Source: CAZEKB01 sp964512225 (lineage in GTDB: Bacteria; Myxococcota_A; UBA796; UBA9615). Taken from it: DNA of 64,000 nucleotides. Under the pieces are notes generated by a model. It saw only the letters and a list, made by a program, of their open reading frames with translations. It searched no databases and was not told the DNA's origin. The position numbers and the translations under genes are program-made. The DNA is taken from assembly GCA_964512225.1 (NCBI GenBank), contig CAZEKB010000009.1:31964-95963 (forward strand), in the 5' to 3' direction. Numbering within the stretch: position 1 is the stretch's first letter; every line of letters begins with the position of its first letter. Shown in pieces: positions 48,925 to 57,275 of the stretch.

Positions 48925-49650
48925 ATGCGAATCATCCTGGGCACGAGTGTCGGTCTGCTCCTCTTCACCGTCGGCTGCGAGGGGTCCGCGATCATCGGTG
49001 GCGACGACGACGACGCGGTTGTGGACGACGACGACGACGCCGCGGGACCGACCTGCGACGACGCCCTGGTCCGGTTCGAGTTCACCGAGGGCCGCGAAGG
49101 GTTCGACGACGAGGCCCCGGACGAGGACTTCTCGAACCCCTGGGAGTTCGGGCGTCCGGCGGAGCGGGGATGCGCGACGGGCGAGCGCTGCTGGGCCACG
49201 GATCTGCAGGGTGACTACGGCGACTGCAACTCCGGCCGCCTGGTCGGGCCCACGCTCGACCTGTCCGCCTGCGCCGCCGAAGGGCGCGCGGTCACCCTCT
49301 CCTTTCAGCACGTCTACGGCTTCGAGGCGCCCTCGGGGGAGGGCCGATACTGGGACGGGGGACTGGTGCAGCTCCGGGGAGACGACGGCGAGTGGCAGGA
49401 CGTGGACCCCCGCCCGGACTACGACGGCGAGCTGGACGGGAACGTCTCCGAGTGCGCGGGGACGTACGCGGCCAATGGGCACGACGCCTGGTCGGGACCC
49501 ATGGACGGCGACGACTGGTCCGAGGTGGAGATCGCGGTCGATCCCGAGCTCCTGACCGAGTCGATGCAGTTCAGCTTCCTGTTCGGGTCCGACCGCGCGG
49601 CCACGGCGGAGGGCTGGTACATCGACGACGTCGCGGTTTCGGCCGACTGA
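48925..49650 (+). CDS. poly-Asp lipoprotein with immune-inhibitor-A/MAM-like beta-sandwich
   Basis: 241 residues; GGAGG 4 bases before the ATG supports the start. The signal peptide ends LLLFTVGC, then EGSAIIGGDDDDAVVDDDDDA, a long acidic tether. The rest is one beta-sandwich: WEFGRPAERG, CWATDLQGDYGDCNSGRLV, AVTLSFQHVYGFE, RYWDGGLVQLRGDDGEWQDV, MQFSFLFGSD and GWYIDDVAVS. This order is that of the C-terminal sandwich of immune-inhibitor-A-type M6 peptidases and of MAM-like domains, here without a protease. It may bind carbohydrate or protein. It is divergent from the large FG-GAP gene and is followed by a hairpin. Confidence 0.8.
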   Translation: MRIILGTSVGLLLFTVGCEGSAIIGGDDDDAVVDDDDDAAGPTCDDALVRFEFTEGREGFDDEAPDEDFSNPWEFGRPAERGCATGERCWATDLQGDYGDCNSGRLVGPTLDLSACAAEGRAVTLSFQHVYGFEAPSGEGRYWDGGLVQLRGDDGEWQDVDPRPDYDGELDGNVSECAGTYAANGHDAWSGPMDGDDWSEVEIAVDPELLTESMQFSFLFGSDRAATAEGWYIDDVAVSAD

Positions 49651-49682
49651 GCGGCCGGGCCCCGGGACGCCGGGGGGGCCGC
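49651..49682 (+). terminator. large GC hairpin after the poly-Asp lipoprotein gene
   Basis: Outer stem GCGGCC / GGCCGC and inner stem CCCCGG / CCGGGG around GACG, separated by a small asymmetric bulge. It starts at the base after the stop codon. No T-run follows. Confidence 0.55.
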
Positions 49683-49746
49683 CGGTGCTAACCTCGGGGG
49701 TCTGGAGGCCGGGCTGGAGTCGAGGACTGCAAATCTGCAGATCGGG

Positions 49747-51798
49747 GTGCAGGCTCTGCGCGTGTTTCTTACGCGCGGCTACGCGAACGAGGACTGGGTG
49801 GAGGCCGTCGAGCGGCTCGATCTCGATCTGAGCGAGCGGACCGCGCTCGCCGAGCTCATCGAGGCCGTCGACCTGCCGAGCTACGTCTCGCCCGCGTCGC
49901 TCCGTCGCCTGCGGCTCGAGCACGAGCAGGCCTTCATCCTCGGCACCGCCGCCGTCGTCTACGGGACGTTCCTGCTCTGCGGGGGCGGCCGGGGACCCAA
50001 CGACGGCGAGGACGATCGCGTCCCCGCCATCGGCGAGTCGCTGCCCCTCGTGGGTCGGTTCCTGGACCCCCGGAAGTCGCCGCCCTGCCTCCGACTCATC
50101 GCGAGGATGGAGCAGTTCGGGAAGATCTCGCGGGGCGAGGCGTCGCTGCCCCCGCTGGAGATGCCCGACCTGCCGGTGCTCCCGGCCGCGCCCTGGGAGT
50201 CCCGGGACCCGCCGCCCGCGCAGCCGGTCCCCGGCGTCGTGAAGACGGACCGGGACACGACCCCTGCTCCGGGTCGCTCGGGGCCGCGGATGGCCACGCG
50301 CGACCTGCCGCTCGTCGCCTCCACCACCCCCGTGCAGGTGGACGACCTCAAGGCGGCCATGTTCGCGCTGCGCGCCTGGGCTCGGGACGAGGGCCTGGAT
50401 CACCCCCAGCTGATGACCTCGATCCGAGCCGTGAAGGCCGGGCGCAACGAGAAGGAGATCTTCAAGCTCGGCTTCGGCGAGCTGCTCATGCTGCTGCCCA
50501 CGATGTCGCCCACGACCGTCGTGGACGCCGAGCTCGAGCAGGCGGGGATGCGGGCGCTCGCCCTCGGCGTCGTGGTGTTCGGCAGGCTCACGCTGGCCCG
50601 GTTCGAGCGCAAGCGCAGCGCGGCGGCCCTGGCGACGATCCAGGACCGCGGGTCGCGCCTCCAGGAGAGCCTCGACGAGGACGGCAGGGCGCTCCAGGAG
50701 GTCGAGCAGTACGCCTCGCTCCTGCTCACGCGCGTCACGCCGTCGACCAGCCCCGACGAGCGGATCTACCCCGGCCTGTTCGAGCTTCGGCGGGACATCG
50801 AGGCGGCCCTCAAGCCGTCGGCCATCGAAGAGATCGCCAAGGCGACCGTCTCCGGCGAGCTCCCCGCGATCTCGGACGCGAACCTCGACGCCGTGGATCC
50901 GTCGCGCACCACCGCGGCGGAGGTCATCAGCAAGGCGCACAAGCCCGTGGTCCTGCGGCCCACGATCGGCCTCGCCCTCCACGGCCTCGTGATCTGGTCC
51001 CGCGGCGGCACCTTCCTCCCCGAGGTGGACAAGGCCGTACGCCGGGCCGACCTCGCGCCGGGCCTCAAGGAGTGGTTCGAGCGGGGCGCGGGCATCCTCT
51101 CCGTCCTGCCCCCGGAGTTCGACCCCGTCGACCTCGCAGAGGCCGAAGTCGACGGCCCGGGCATGGTCGCGGCCGCGATGGGCACGCTCGTGTACGCGGC
51201 CCTGGTCAAGGGCGCGAACCCCGACGACGTGCCCGATCTCGACACCCGCGCCGCCGAGGCCGCGGAGTTCGCGACCTACCTGATGATGTGCATCGAGCCC
51301 GAGGCGAGCCCGCTGCACCCCGGGCTGATCCGCGACCTCGAGGGCCTGAAGCGCGAGCGCGACAAGGCCGTCTCGAAGTCGAGCGACGCGGCGGATGCGG
51401 AGGCCCGCCAGACCCGCTGGAAGATGCCCGCAGTCCCGATCCCCGACCTGCGGGACACGGGCCCGCTGCTCCGGATCATCGGCGCCGTGGCGGTGTTCGC
51501 GCTCGCCCTCGCGGTGGGGCTCCGCTTCTGGTCCAACCGCGGGCCCCCGCCCCCGTCGTCCTACGTGGACATCGTCGAAGTCGTGGGCATGGTGCGGACT
51601 CCCGGCGAGATCACGGCGCGCGTGTACGAGTTCCGACTCGGCGAGACCCGGGAGGATCGGGCGTACAACGCCACGGCGCTGTGGTTCCGACTCACCAGCG
51701 AGGAGCAGGACCCCGCGCTACGCTTGCGCATACAGTCCAACAAGGGCGATCCCATCGCCATGGTTGCCGCAGGGTCCGTCACCTGGGCCACACGTTGA
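49747..51798 (+). CDS. unknown protein with three divergent internal repeats and one C-terminal membrane segment
   Basis: 683 residues from a GTG start; a small hairpin CTGCA-AATC-TGCAG sits just before it. I see three related units of about 125-160 residues (about 1-125, 200-365, 390-545). Each has a helix, an LP/SP turn, an acidic helix leading into a small-residue hydrophobic helix (QAFILGTAAVVYGTFLL; MRALALGVVVFGRLTL; MVAAAMGTLVYAALV), and an end with a Pro-Gly or Pro-Pro turn (SPPCLRLIARME; YPGLFELRRDIE; HPGLIRDLEGLK). A Pro-rich linker follows unit 1. Near 575-595 is one transmembrane helix (IIGAVAVFALALAVGLRFW), then a 90-residue beta-type end. I do not recognise any family. A prepilin gene follows 14 bases later. 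Confidence 0.7.
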   Translation: MQALRVFLTRGYANEDWVEAVERLDLDLSERTALAELIEAVDLPSYVSPASLRRLRLEHEQAFILGTAAVVYGTFLLCGGGRGPNDGEDDRVPAIGESLPLVGRFLDPRKSPPCLRLIARMEQFGKISRGEASLPPLEMPDLPVLPAAPWESRDPPPAQPVPGVVKTDRDTTPAPGRSGPRMATRDLPLVASTTPVQVDDLKAAMFALRAWARDEGLDHPQLMTSIRAVKAGRNEKEIFKLGFGELLMLLPTMSPTTVVDAELEQAGMRALALGVVVFGRLTLARFERKRSAAALATIQDRGSRLQESLDEDGRALQEVEQYASLLLTRVTPSTSPDERIYPGLFELRRDIEAALKPSAIEEIAKATVSGELPAISDANLDAVDPSRTTAAEVISKAHKPVVLRPTIGLALHGLVIWSRGGTFLPEVDKAVRRADLAPGLKEWFERGAGILSVLPPEFDPVDLAEAEVDGPGMVAAAMGTLVYAALVKGANPDDVPDLDTRAAEAAEFATYLMMCIEPEASPLHPGLIRDLEGLKRERDKAVSKSSDAADAEARQTRWKMPAVPIPDLRDTGPLLRIIGAVAVFALALAVGLRFWSNRGPPPPSSYVDIVEVVGMVRTPGEITARVYEFRLGETREDRAYNATALWFRLTSEEQDPALRLRIQSNKGDPIAMVAAGSVTWATR

Positions 51799-51812
51799 AG
51801 GAGACGCCCTCG

Positions 51813-52289
51813 ATGAAGCTCGGCTGCGCGCCCCGGGGGTTCACGCTCATCGAGCTGATGATCGTGGTCTCGATCGTGGGCCTGCTCAGCACTTTGGCGT
51901 CGCAGGAGTACTACCACATGACCTTCCGCGCCAAGCGCGCGGAGCTGACCCTCAACCTCGACGGCATCCGCACCGCCGAGCTCGGTTACCAGGCCGAGTG
52001 GGCGGAGTTCACGTCCTGCACGTTGTCTCCGGCGGTCATCCCCGGCCGGTCGCAGGTGAGGTTCCCGGCCACCATCCACACGAGCCTCGACTGGAACCAG
52101 CTCGGATGGGTGCCGGACGGGCGCGTGTACGGCCAGTACCAGGTCTCCGCCATCCCCGGCTCGACGCCCCAGAGCGCGGCGTTCAACGCGTCCGCGTTCG
52201 CCGACATCGACGGCGACGGCAACTACTCCTACTACCACACCAACCGGGCTCGAAAGCCCGAGATGCTCACGCAGAACATCGTCTACTGA
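51813..52289 (+). CDS. type IV pilin-like prepilin
   Basis: 158 residues; AAGGAG at 51798-51803 fixes the start. The prepilin motif is RGFTLIELM: cleavage after Gly9, methylated Phe10, Glu at +5. The hydrophobic helix runs to about residue 32 and continues as an amphipathic helix (EYYHMTFRAKRAELTLNLDGI). The globular part holds one Cys and ends with FADIDGDGNYSYYH, a calcium-loop-like DxDGDG, and an aromatic C-terminus. It may be a major or minor pilin or a pseudopilin. It is not beside pil assembly genes; the only partner is the upstream repeat protein. Confidence 0.9.
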   Translation: MKLGCAPRGFTLIELMIVVSIVGLLSTLASQEYYHMTFRAKRAELTLNLDGIRTAELGYQAEWAEFTSCTLSPAVIPGRSQVRFPATIHTSLDWNQLGWVPDGRVYGQYQVSAIPGSTPQSAAFNASAFADIDGDGNYSYYHTNRARKPEMLTQNIVY

Positions 52290-52296
52290 CGCGGGC

Positions 52297-53004
52297 TCAG
52301 CCGAGGCCGCGGACGTACCGTCGGTACCAAGCCTCGTGCTCGGCCGAGACGAACCGGACGATGTCGGCGCCGAAGCCGGGCTGCACGCCGTGGCCCACCG
52401 CGGCGCGAGCCCACAGCACCATGACGACCGCGATGACCGTCCGCTTGTCGTCGAGCTCGATCCGCACCCACGACTGCCCCGTCTTCGGCGGATCGCTCGT
52501 CGCGACCTCGATCCCCGAGTCGGTCGCCTCCCGCAGGAACCCCTCGGCCCGGCCGTCGTTGCCCTTGCGGTAGATCACGCGGATCGGGGGCGGGATGTTC
52601 CGCGAGCTGTTCCGCTGCTCCCGCTCGCGCGCGTCCATCACCGCCCGGCACAGCGCGATGGGCAGGTACGGCTTCTCGAGGAAGGCGCACGCCCCGAGCA
52701 GCTGCATCTCGGCCACGCGGGCGTGGTCCGGGGAGTAGATGGCGCTGGCGACGATGATCGCGGTGCCCTTGCGCTTGAGCAGCCCCGCGACCTCGACGAG
52801 GACCTGGTCGCCGTCCATGTAGGGGAGCTGGAGATCGAGGATGAGGACGTCGGGCACGTCCGCCCGCACGGCGTTCACGGCGAGGCGGCCGTCGGGGGCG
52901 ACCCGGGTGGCGAAGCCCATGGCGGACAAAGCGCCCATGGCGAGAGCGGCGACCTCGCTGTCGGCGTCGACAACGAGCGCTGTCCCCTTACGCCCGACCC
53001 GCAT
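52297..53004 (-). CDS. response regulator with C-terminal PilZ-like domain
   Basis: 235 residues. The receiver domain (about 6-125) has phosphoacceptor Asp57 in VLILDLQLP, the acidic pair near the N-terminus as VVDADS, and the Lys in CAFLEKPYLP. The second half (about 140-235) resembles a PilZ domain of myxobacterial type: PPIRVIYRKGNDGRAEGFLRE, TDSGIEVATSDPP, GQSWVRIELDDKRTVIAVVMVLW (cited as SWVRIELDDKRTVIAVVMV). REC-PilZ proteins often act in motility or surface regulation. It stands 7 bases from the end of the convergent prepilin gene, and no kinase is nearby. Confidence 0.85.
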   Translation of the reverse strand: MRVGRKGTALVVDADSEVAALAMGALSAMGFATRVAPDGRLAVNAVRADVPDVLILDLQLPYMDGDQVLVEVAGLLKRKGTAIIVASAIYSPDHARVAEMQLLGACAFLEKPYLPIALCRAVMDAREREQRNSSRNIPPPIRVIYRKGNDGRAEGFLREATDSGIEVATSDPPKTGQSWVRIELDDKRTVIAVVMVLWARAAVGHGVQPGFGADIVRFVSAEHEAWYRRYVRGLG

Positions 53005-53117
53005 CGCGGGCTCCTCTCATTCTTCGATCAGGGATGACGGCCGAACCGTTTCGTTTGCACCGATTCAGCCTCGAAAGATAGCAGGGAGGAAGGCTCGGAA
53101 TCACGTCGGGGCCGGGA

Positions 53118-54182
53118 TCATCGCGCCACCGCGGCCTCGAGATACGCGCGGAGATCCTCGATCTGCCGGTCGGACAAGCGCTCCAAGGTGTAGCGGGGCA
53201 TGTACGCCCCGCGGTGGGGCTTCGTACCCTTGCGGGCGACCTCGTAGAAGGACTCGTGGGCCCGGCGGGGCATGTTCCGGAGCAGCTCGCGGTACTTGCC
53301 CTTCTTCTCCGCCAGCCGGTAGTGCCCGGGGCCTCCCTTGGCGTGGCAGTGCAGACAGGACCGCGCGTACACCTCGGCGCCCCGCTCCGCGTCCCCGACC
53401 ACGCCCTCGTAGCCTCCCTTGCGGCCGTGGCGGGCGGGCGGCTCCCCGAAGGTCGCGGGCGACGGACCCGCCACCGCCGAGAGCAGGCGCTCCCGGACCG
53501 AGTCCTGCGCGGAGCCCCGGGCCGCCGCGCGCAGCTCGTCCAGGGACGGCGCCCCCGGCCCGAGATCCGCGAGCGTGGGGGTGAGCTCGCGCAGATACGC
53601 GACCACGGCGTCGATCTCCCACGCCTCGGGGGACCGCCCCTGGCTGCACTCGCGCCAGCACAGGTCGGTCGCGGCGCGCAGATCGTCCCGGGCCTCCGAC
53701 GTCGACTCGCCGTAGCGCGCTTCCCAGTCGCCGTTGAACCAGCGGCCGCGCTCGGCCACGCCGAAGAGCGTGGTCCCCGGCAGGAAGGGCAGATCGTTCG
53801 TGATCGCGTGCTGCAGCCTCGCCTCGGGGTCGAAGACGCCGGGGACGGGGTCCTCGGGGACGAGGACGTGGCAGTCGACGCAGACGAACTCCTTGCTCTG
53901 AGGCCGGGTCGTCTCCCCGTCCGGCCCCGTGGTGGTCCCCGTCTCCACGATCTCCCGCCCCCGGCGGACCGCGTCGGCGTCGACGGCAGGGACGGCGGGC
54001 CCGCCCAGCGCGGCGAGCACCACGCGGACCGGCGTCTGCGGGGTCCAGTCGTCCGACGCGTGCGGCGGCACCTCGTCGATCGACGGGGGGTCGTCCGGGA
54101 GGGCCCCGGGGTCGTCCGGGGCCTCGCTCGCATTCGTGGCCGCCAGCCCGAGCAGCGCGGCGGCGACCGCCAGGTACTTCAC
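53118..54182 (-). CDS. diheme cytochrome c, exported
   Basis: 354 residues from a GTG that overlaps the glpD TGA (GTGA). A signal peptide (VKYLAVAAALLGLAATNASEA) is followed by an Asp/Pro-rich stretch. Two heme c sites, CVDCH near residue 100 and CLHCH near residue 275, are each in a cytochrome-c-like setting (GREIVETG ... EFVCVDCHVL; GAEVYARSCLHCHAKGG), with late Met ligand candidates (NMPRRAHESF, GAYMPRYTLERLSDRQIEDLRAYL, here cited as AYMPRYTLERLSDRQIEDL). It is periplasmic. Its coupling to a cytosolic glycerol-3-phosphate dehydrogenase gene is unusual. The frame upstream of 54182 is the shadow of glpD. Confidence 0.85.
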   Translation of the reverse strand: MKYLAVAAALLGLAATNASEAPDDPGALPDDPPSIDEVPPHASDDWTPQTPVRVVLAALGGPAVPAVDADAVRRGREIVETGTTTGPDGETTRPQSKEFVCVDCHVLVPEDPVPGVFDPEARLQHAITNDLPFLPGTTLFGVAERGRWFNGDWEARYGESTSEARDDLRAATDLCWRECSQGRSPEAWEIDAVVAYLRELTPTLADLGPGAPSLDELRAAARGSAQDSVRERLLSAVAGPSPATFGEPPARHGRKGGYEGVVGDAERGAEVYARSCLHCHAKGGPGHYRLAEKKGKYRELLRNMPRRAHESFYEVARKGTKPHRGAYMPRYTLERLSDRQIEDLRAYLEAAVAR

Positions 54183-55849
54183 GCTCGCCACGCCCGGGAG
54201 AGCGCCACGTCGGCTTCGTACTCGGCGAGCCGCCCGGCCCGCTCGGCTTCGGTCCAACCCAGCAGGTGCGCCATGCGATCCGCGACCGCGACGGCCCCCG
54301 CCAGGCCCTGGTCGGCCGCTCGGTAGAAGATCTGCGTGCGCTGCTTCAGCACGTCGACCACCGTGGTCGCGAGCTCGCGGCGCACCGCCCAGTCGACCTG
54401 GGCGAGGATCTCGGGCCGCCCCGCCACCAGGGGCTCGGCGAGCGAGGCGTCCTGCCGCACGAGGCGCGCGACCTCCTGGCCGCGGACCCCGTACGTGTCC
54501 GCGAGCAGCGTCGCGGTGGCCTCGGAGATGCGATCGCCGCCCGCGTCGCGCACCCACTGGGCCACGGCGGCGTGGTCGTCGTCCTCGGGCCAGTTCACGG
54601 CGCCGGGGAGCGGGTCGTCCTCGGTGCGCGGGCTCTTCAGCCGCTGGTCGAGGCGTCCGGACAGGCGGAGCAGCTTCACCGCCGTGTCGACGACCTCCTC
54701 GGACATCAGCCGGTAGGTCGTGAGCTTCCCCCCCGCGATCGTCACGAGGCCGTCCTCGCCGACGACGATCCGGTGCTCGCGGCTGACCGAGGACTCGGAC
54801 ACCTCGCCGCCCTTGCCGGGGGGCCGGACCAGCGGCCGAAGGCCCGCCCAGGTGCAGGTCACGTCGTCCTTCGTGATCGGGTGTTCGGGGAAGTACTTGC
54901 CGAGGCACTCGAGCAGGTAGTCGACGTCCGCCGCGTCCGCCGCCACCTCCGCGGGGTCCCCGTCGTAGTCGGTGTCCGTCGTGCCCACGTAGGTCACGTC
55001 GCCCCAGGGGATGGCGAAGAGCACGCGGCCGTCCGCGGGGTGGAAGCAGACCACCGCGTGGCGCACCGGCAGCTTGTCGTGCGCCACGACGATGTGGACC
55101 CCCTTCGTCGTTCGCAGCAGGTCCGGCCCCTCTTCCTTGCCCGCCATCTTCAACACCGAGTCGGTCCAGGGTCCGGTCGCGTTGATCACCACACACGCCC
55201 GGACCTCCTTGGTCCGACCGGTGAATCGGTCCTCGACGGTCGCCCCCTCGATGCGCCCGTTCTCGTCCCGGAGGAACCCCACCACGGAGGCGTGCGTGGC
55301 GACGACGGCGCCGTGGTCCGCGGCGTCGAGGGCGTTCTCGAGGGTGAGGCGCGCGTCGTCCGTGGAGCAGTCGTAGTACAGGGGAGCTCCCTTGAGCCCG
55401 TCCTGCCGCAGCGCCGGCTCCTCCTTCGCCACCTGCTTCTTGTTGAGCCGACGGTGGAGCTTGGGGGATCGGAAGAGGGACAGACCGTCGTACAGGACCA
55501 TGCCCGCGGTGATCGTGCTCAGGCCGCGGCGGTCGCCCTTGAAGACGGGGAAGAGGAACCCCAGGGGGTTCACCAGGTGCGGCGCGATGTCCATGAGGAT
55601 CCGCCGCTCGCTGACGGCCTCGAATACGAGGGAGAACTCGAGCTGCTCGAGATAGCGGAGCCCGCCGTGGACCAGCTTCGAGGACCGCGAGCTGGTTCCG
55701 GAGGCGAGGTCGTCGCGCTCCACGACGACCGCGCTGAGGCCCCTACGTGCCGCGCTTCGTGCGATCCCCGCGCCGTTGATCCCGCCCCCCACGATCAGGA
55801 GGTGAACGTCACGTCCCAGGCGGTCCCACATCTCCTGTCGCGTCGGCAT
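54179..55849 (-). CDS. glpD: glycerol-3-phosphate dehydrogenase, FAD-dependent (aerobic type)
   Basis: 556 residues. The FAD Rossmann motif is LLIVGGGINGAGIARSAARRG with VVERDDLASGTSSRSSKLVHGGLRYLE (cited as VVERDDLASGTSSRSSKLVH and GGLRYLEQ), the hallmark of GlpD/GlpA. Further family blocks are INATGPWTD, RTTKGVHIVV, GRVLFAIPWGDVTYVGTTDT (cited as AIPWGDVTYVGTTDTDY) and ITIAGGKLTTYR. The C-terminal domain (about 410-550) is the usual helical cap. It oxidises glycerol-3-phosphate to dihydroxyacetone phosphate and feeds quinones. No glpK or glpF is here. Its start overlaps the upstream ligase gene by 41 bases; a Met six codons on would shorten this. Confidence 0.95.
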   Translation of the reverse strand: MPTRQEMWDRLGRDVHLLIVGGGINGAGIARSAARRGLSAVVVERDDLASGTSSRSSKLVHGGLRYLEQLEFSLVFEAVSERRILMDIAPHLVNPLGFLFPVFKGDRRGLSTITAGMVLYDGLSLFRSPKLHRRLNKKQVAKEEPALRQDGLKGAPLYYDCSTDDARLTLENALDAADHGAVVATHASVVGFLRDENGRIEGATVEDRFTGRTKEVRACVVINATGPWTDSVLKMAGKEEGPDLLRTTKGVHIVVAHDKLPVRHAVVCFHPADGRVLFAIPWGDVTYVGTTDTDYDGDPAEVAADAADVDYLLECLGKYFPEHPITKDDVTCTWAGLRPLVRPPGKGGEVSESSVSREHRIVVGEDGLVTIAGGKLTTYRLMSEEVVDTAVKLLRLSGRLDQRLKSPRTEDDPLPGAVNWPEDDDHAAVAQWVRDAGGDRISEATATLLADTYGVRGQEVARLVRQDASLAEPLVAGRPEILAQVDWAVRRELATTVVDVLKQRTQIFYRAADQGLAGAVAVADRMAHLLGWTEAERAGRLAEYEADVALSRAWRA

Positions 55850-57275
55850 CGAACTCCTCGGGTGCGATCGGGCCGGACGCTACCAGCATGGCCGCCCCGT
55901 CGCGGGGGGCGAGGCTGAACACCATCGCCAGCTCCATCGCGCCCAGCAGGATCCAGATCAAGCGGTTGTCGATGAGGTCCCCGCTGAACTGGATGTTCGC
56001 GAACAGGTAGACGAACAGGACGAGCGTGAGCACGAGGAGCGAGCGGTCTTCGGAGCCCGCCCGGCGGTACGCGGGGATCCACCGCAGCGCGACGCCCGCG
56101 AACAGGGCCGCGAGCAGGCCCGTGATCACCACCCCGTGCTCCGCCGCCATCTCCACGAAGAAGTTGTGGGGGTAGGTCCGCATGTCGAGCCCGTACACCG
56201 CCACCGGCCACCCGCCCGTGCCCACCCCGAGGATCGGGGCGTCCAGGATCACGGCGAGGCTGAGGTCGAGCATCTCGATGCGACCGTCGAGCGACACCAT
56301 GTTGGCGGGGTGCTCCATGTCGAAGCGACTCCAGGCGGCGAACTCCTCGATCACGAACTCGGCGCCCACCAGCGCGGCGGCGGTGAGCCCGACGATCGCG
56401 AGGAGGCGACGCCAGTCGGTGGCGAACGAGATGGCGGCGTACATCCCGAGGGCGAGGACGAGCGCGACCGCGGGGCCGCGCGACTGCGTGAGCACGAAGC
56501 CCGCGAAGAGCGGCAGCGAGGCGACCAGGCCGCCCACCCCCAGCCCCAGCTCCCACCACCGCCGGTCCGGAGCGCGCAGGAAGTGGATGCCCCCGATCAC
56601 CGATACCAGCAGGGCCGCGCCGACCACGCGCGCGAGCACGATCGGGCCGCTGCCGAGCGACGTGAGGCGCCCCACCTGCACCGACGTCTCGAACGTCGCG
56701 AGCCCCACGAGGTCGAGGCCGATCCCGAGGCCGAACAGCGCCGCGAGGAACGGGACGAGGGACCGCCGGCGATGGACCAGCGCGAGCATCACCAGCGAGG
56801 ACGGCAGCACCACGAACAGCGTGTGCAGCACCTTGTAGGTCCCGTACTCGGGCCCCCGGCTCCACAGGATCCCGAGCGTCAGGATCGCGGTGAAGAGGAT
56901 GAGGAACGACATGGTCCACGTCCGCATCACGACGATCACGTGGCGGATGTGGATCGCCAGGAGGGCGAGCACGGCCACGAACGCGACCTGGTTCGCCGAG
57001 AACGGGAGCTCACCCGGCGCGAGGCGGTCCTCGAAGCCGTATCGGCCCGCGAGGAAGTAGCCGATGACCAGGAACTCGGGCCAGTACACGACAGCCCAGC
57101 CGATGCCGACCGTGACCGTCGCCACGAACAGCGCGATCTTCGCGTCGCCGCTCGTGAGGACCATGGCCAGGCCGAGCAGCGCGGGCGCCCCGGCCGCCAG
57201 GGTCGCGGGGATGAGTCGGAGGCGACGGACCCAGTCCACGCGCGGGGGAGCCGCGAGGGCCCCGCTCGCGTTCAC
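55809..57275 (-). CDS. O-antigen ligase / Wzy-like polytopic membrane protein
   Basis: 488 residues from a GTG overlapping the upstream TGA (GTGA). About 11-12 hydrophobic helices are visible. The large periplasmic-type loop carries GRIEMLDLSLAVILDAPILGVGTGGWP and PHNFFVEMAAEHGVV (cited as APILGVGTGGW and YPHNFFVEMAAEHG), the typical G.G.....HN..L....E.G pattern of the Wzy_C/WaaL family, and TQSRGPAVAL. Such proteins join or polymerise glycans on lipid carriers. It lies between another ligase-like gene and glpD, all translationally overlapping. The glycan is not known, and other surface-polysaccharide genes are absent from this window. Confidence 0.87.
   Translation of the reverse strand: MNASGALAAPPRVDWVRRLRLIPATLAAGAPALLGLAMVLTSGDAKIALFVATVTVGIGWAVVYWPEFLVIGYFLAGRYGFEDRLAPGELPFSANQVAFVAVLALLAIHIRHVIVVMRTWTMSFLILFTAILTLGILWSRGPEYGTYKVLHTLFVVLPSSLVMLALVHRRRSLVPFLAALFGLGIGLDLVGLATFETSVQVGRLTSLGSGPIVLARVVGAALLVSVIGGIHFLRAPDRRWWELGLGVGGLVASLPLFAGFVLTQSRGPAVALVLALGMYAAISFATDWRRLLAIVGLTAAALVGAEFVIEEFAAWSRFDMEHPANMVSLDGRIEMLDLSLAVILDAPILGVGTGGWPVAVYGLDMRTYPHNFFVEMAAEHGVVITGLLAALFAGVALRWIPAYRRAGSEDRSLLVLTLVLFVYLFANIQFSGDLIDNRLIWILLGAMELAMVFSLAPRDGAAMLVASGPIAPEEFDADATGDVGPPGT

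Noticed and set aside
51700..51800. A possible sigma54 promoter before the prepilin gene (CTTGCG near 51722)
   Set aside because: The -24 part matches only 3 of 7 positions and it lies inside coding sequence.
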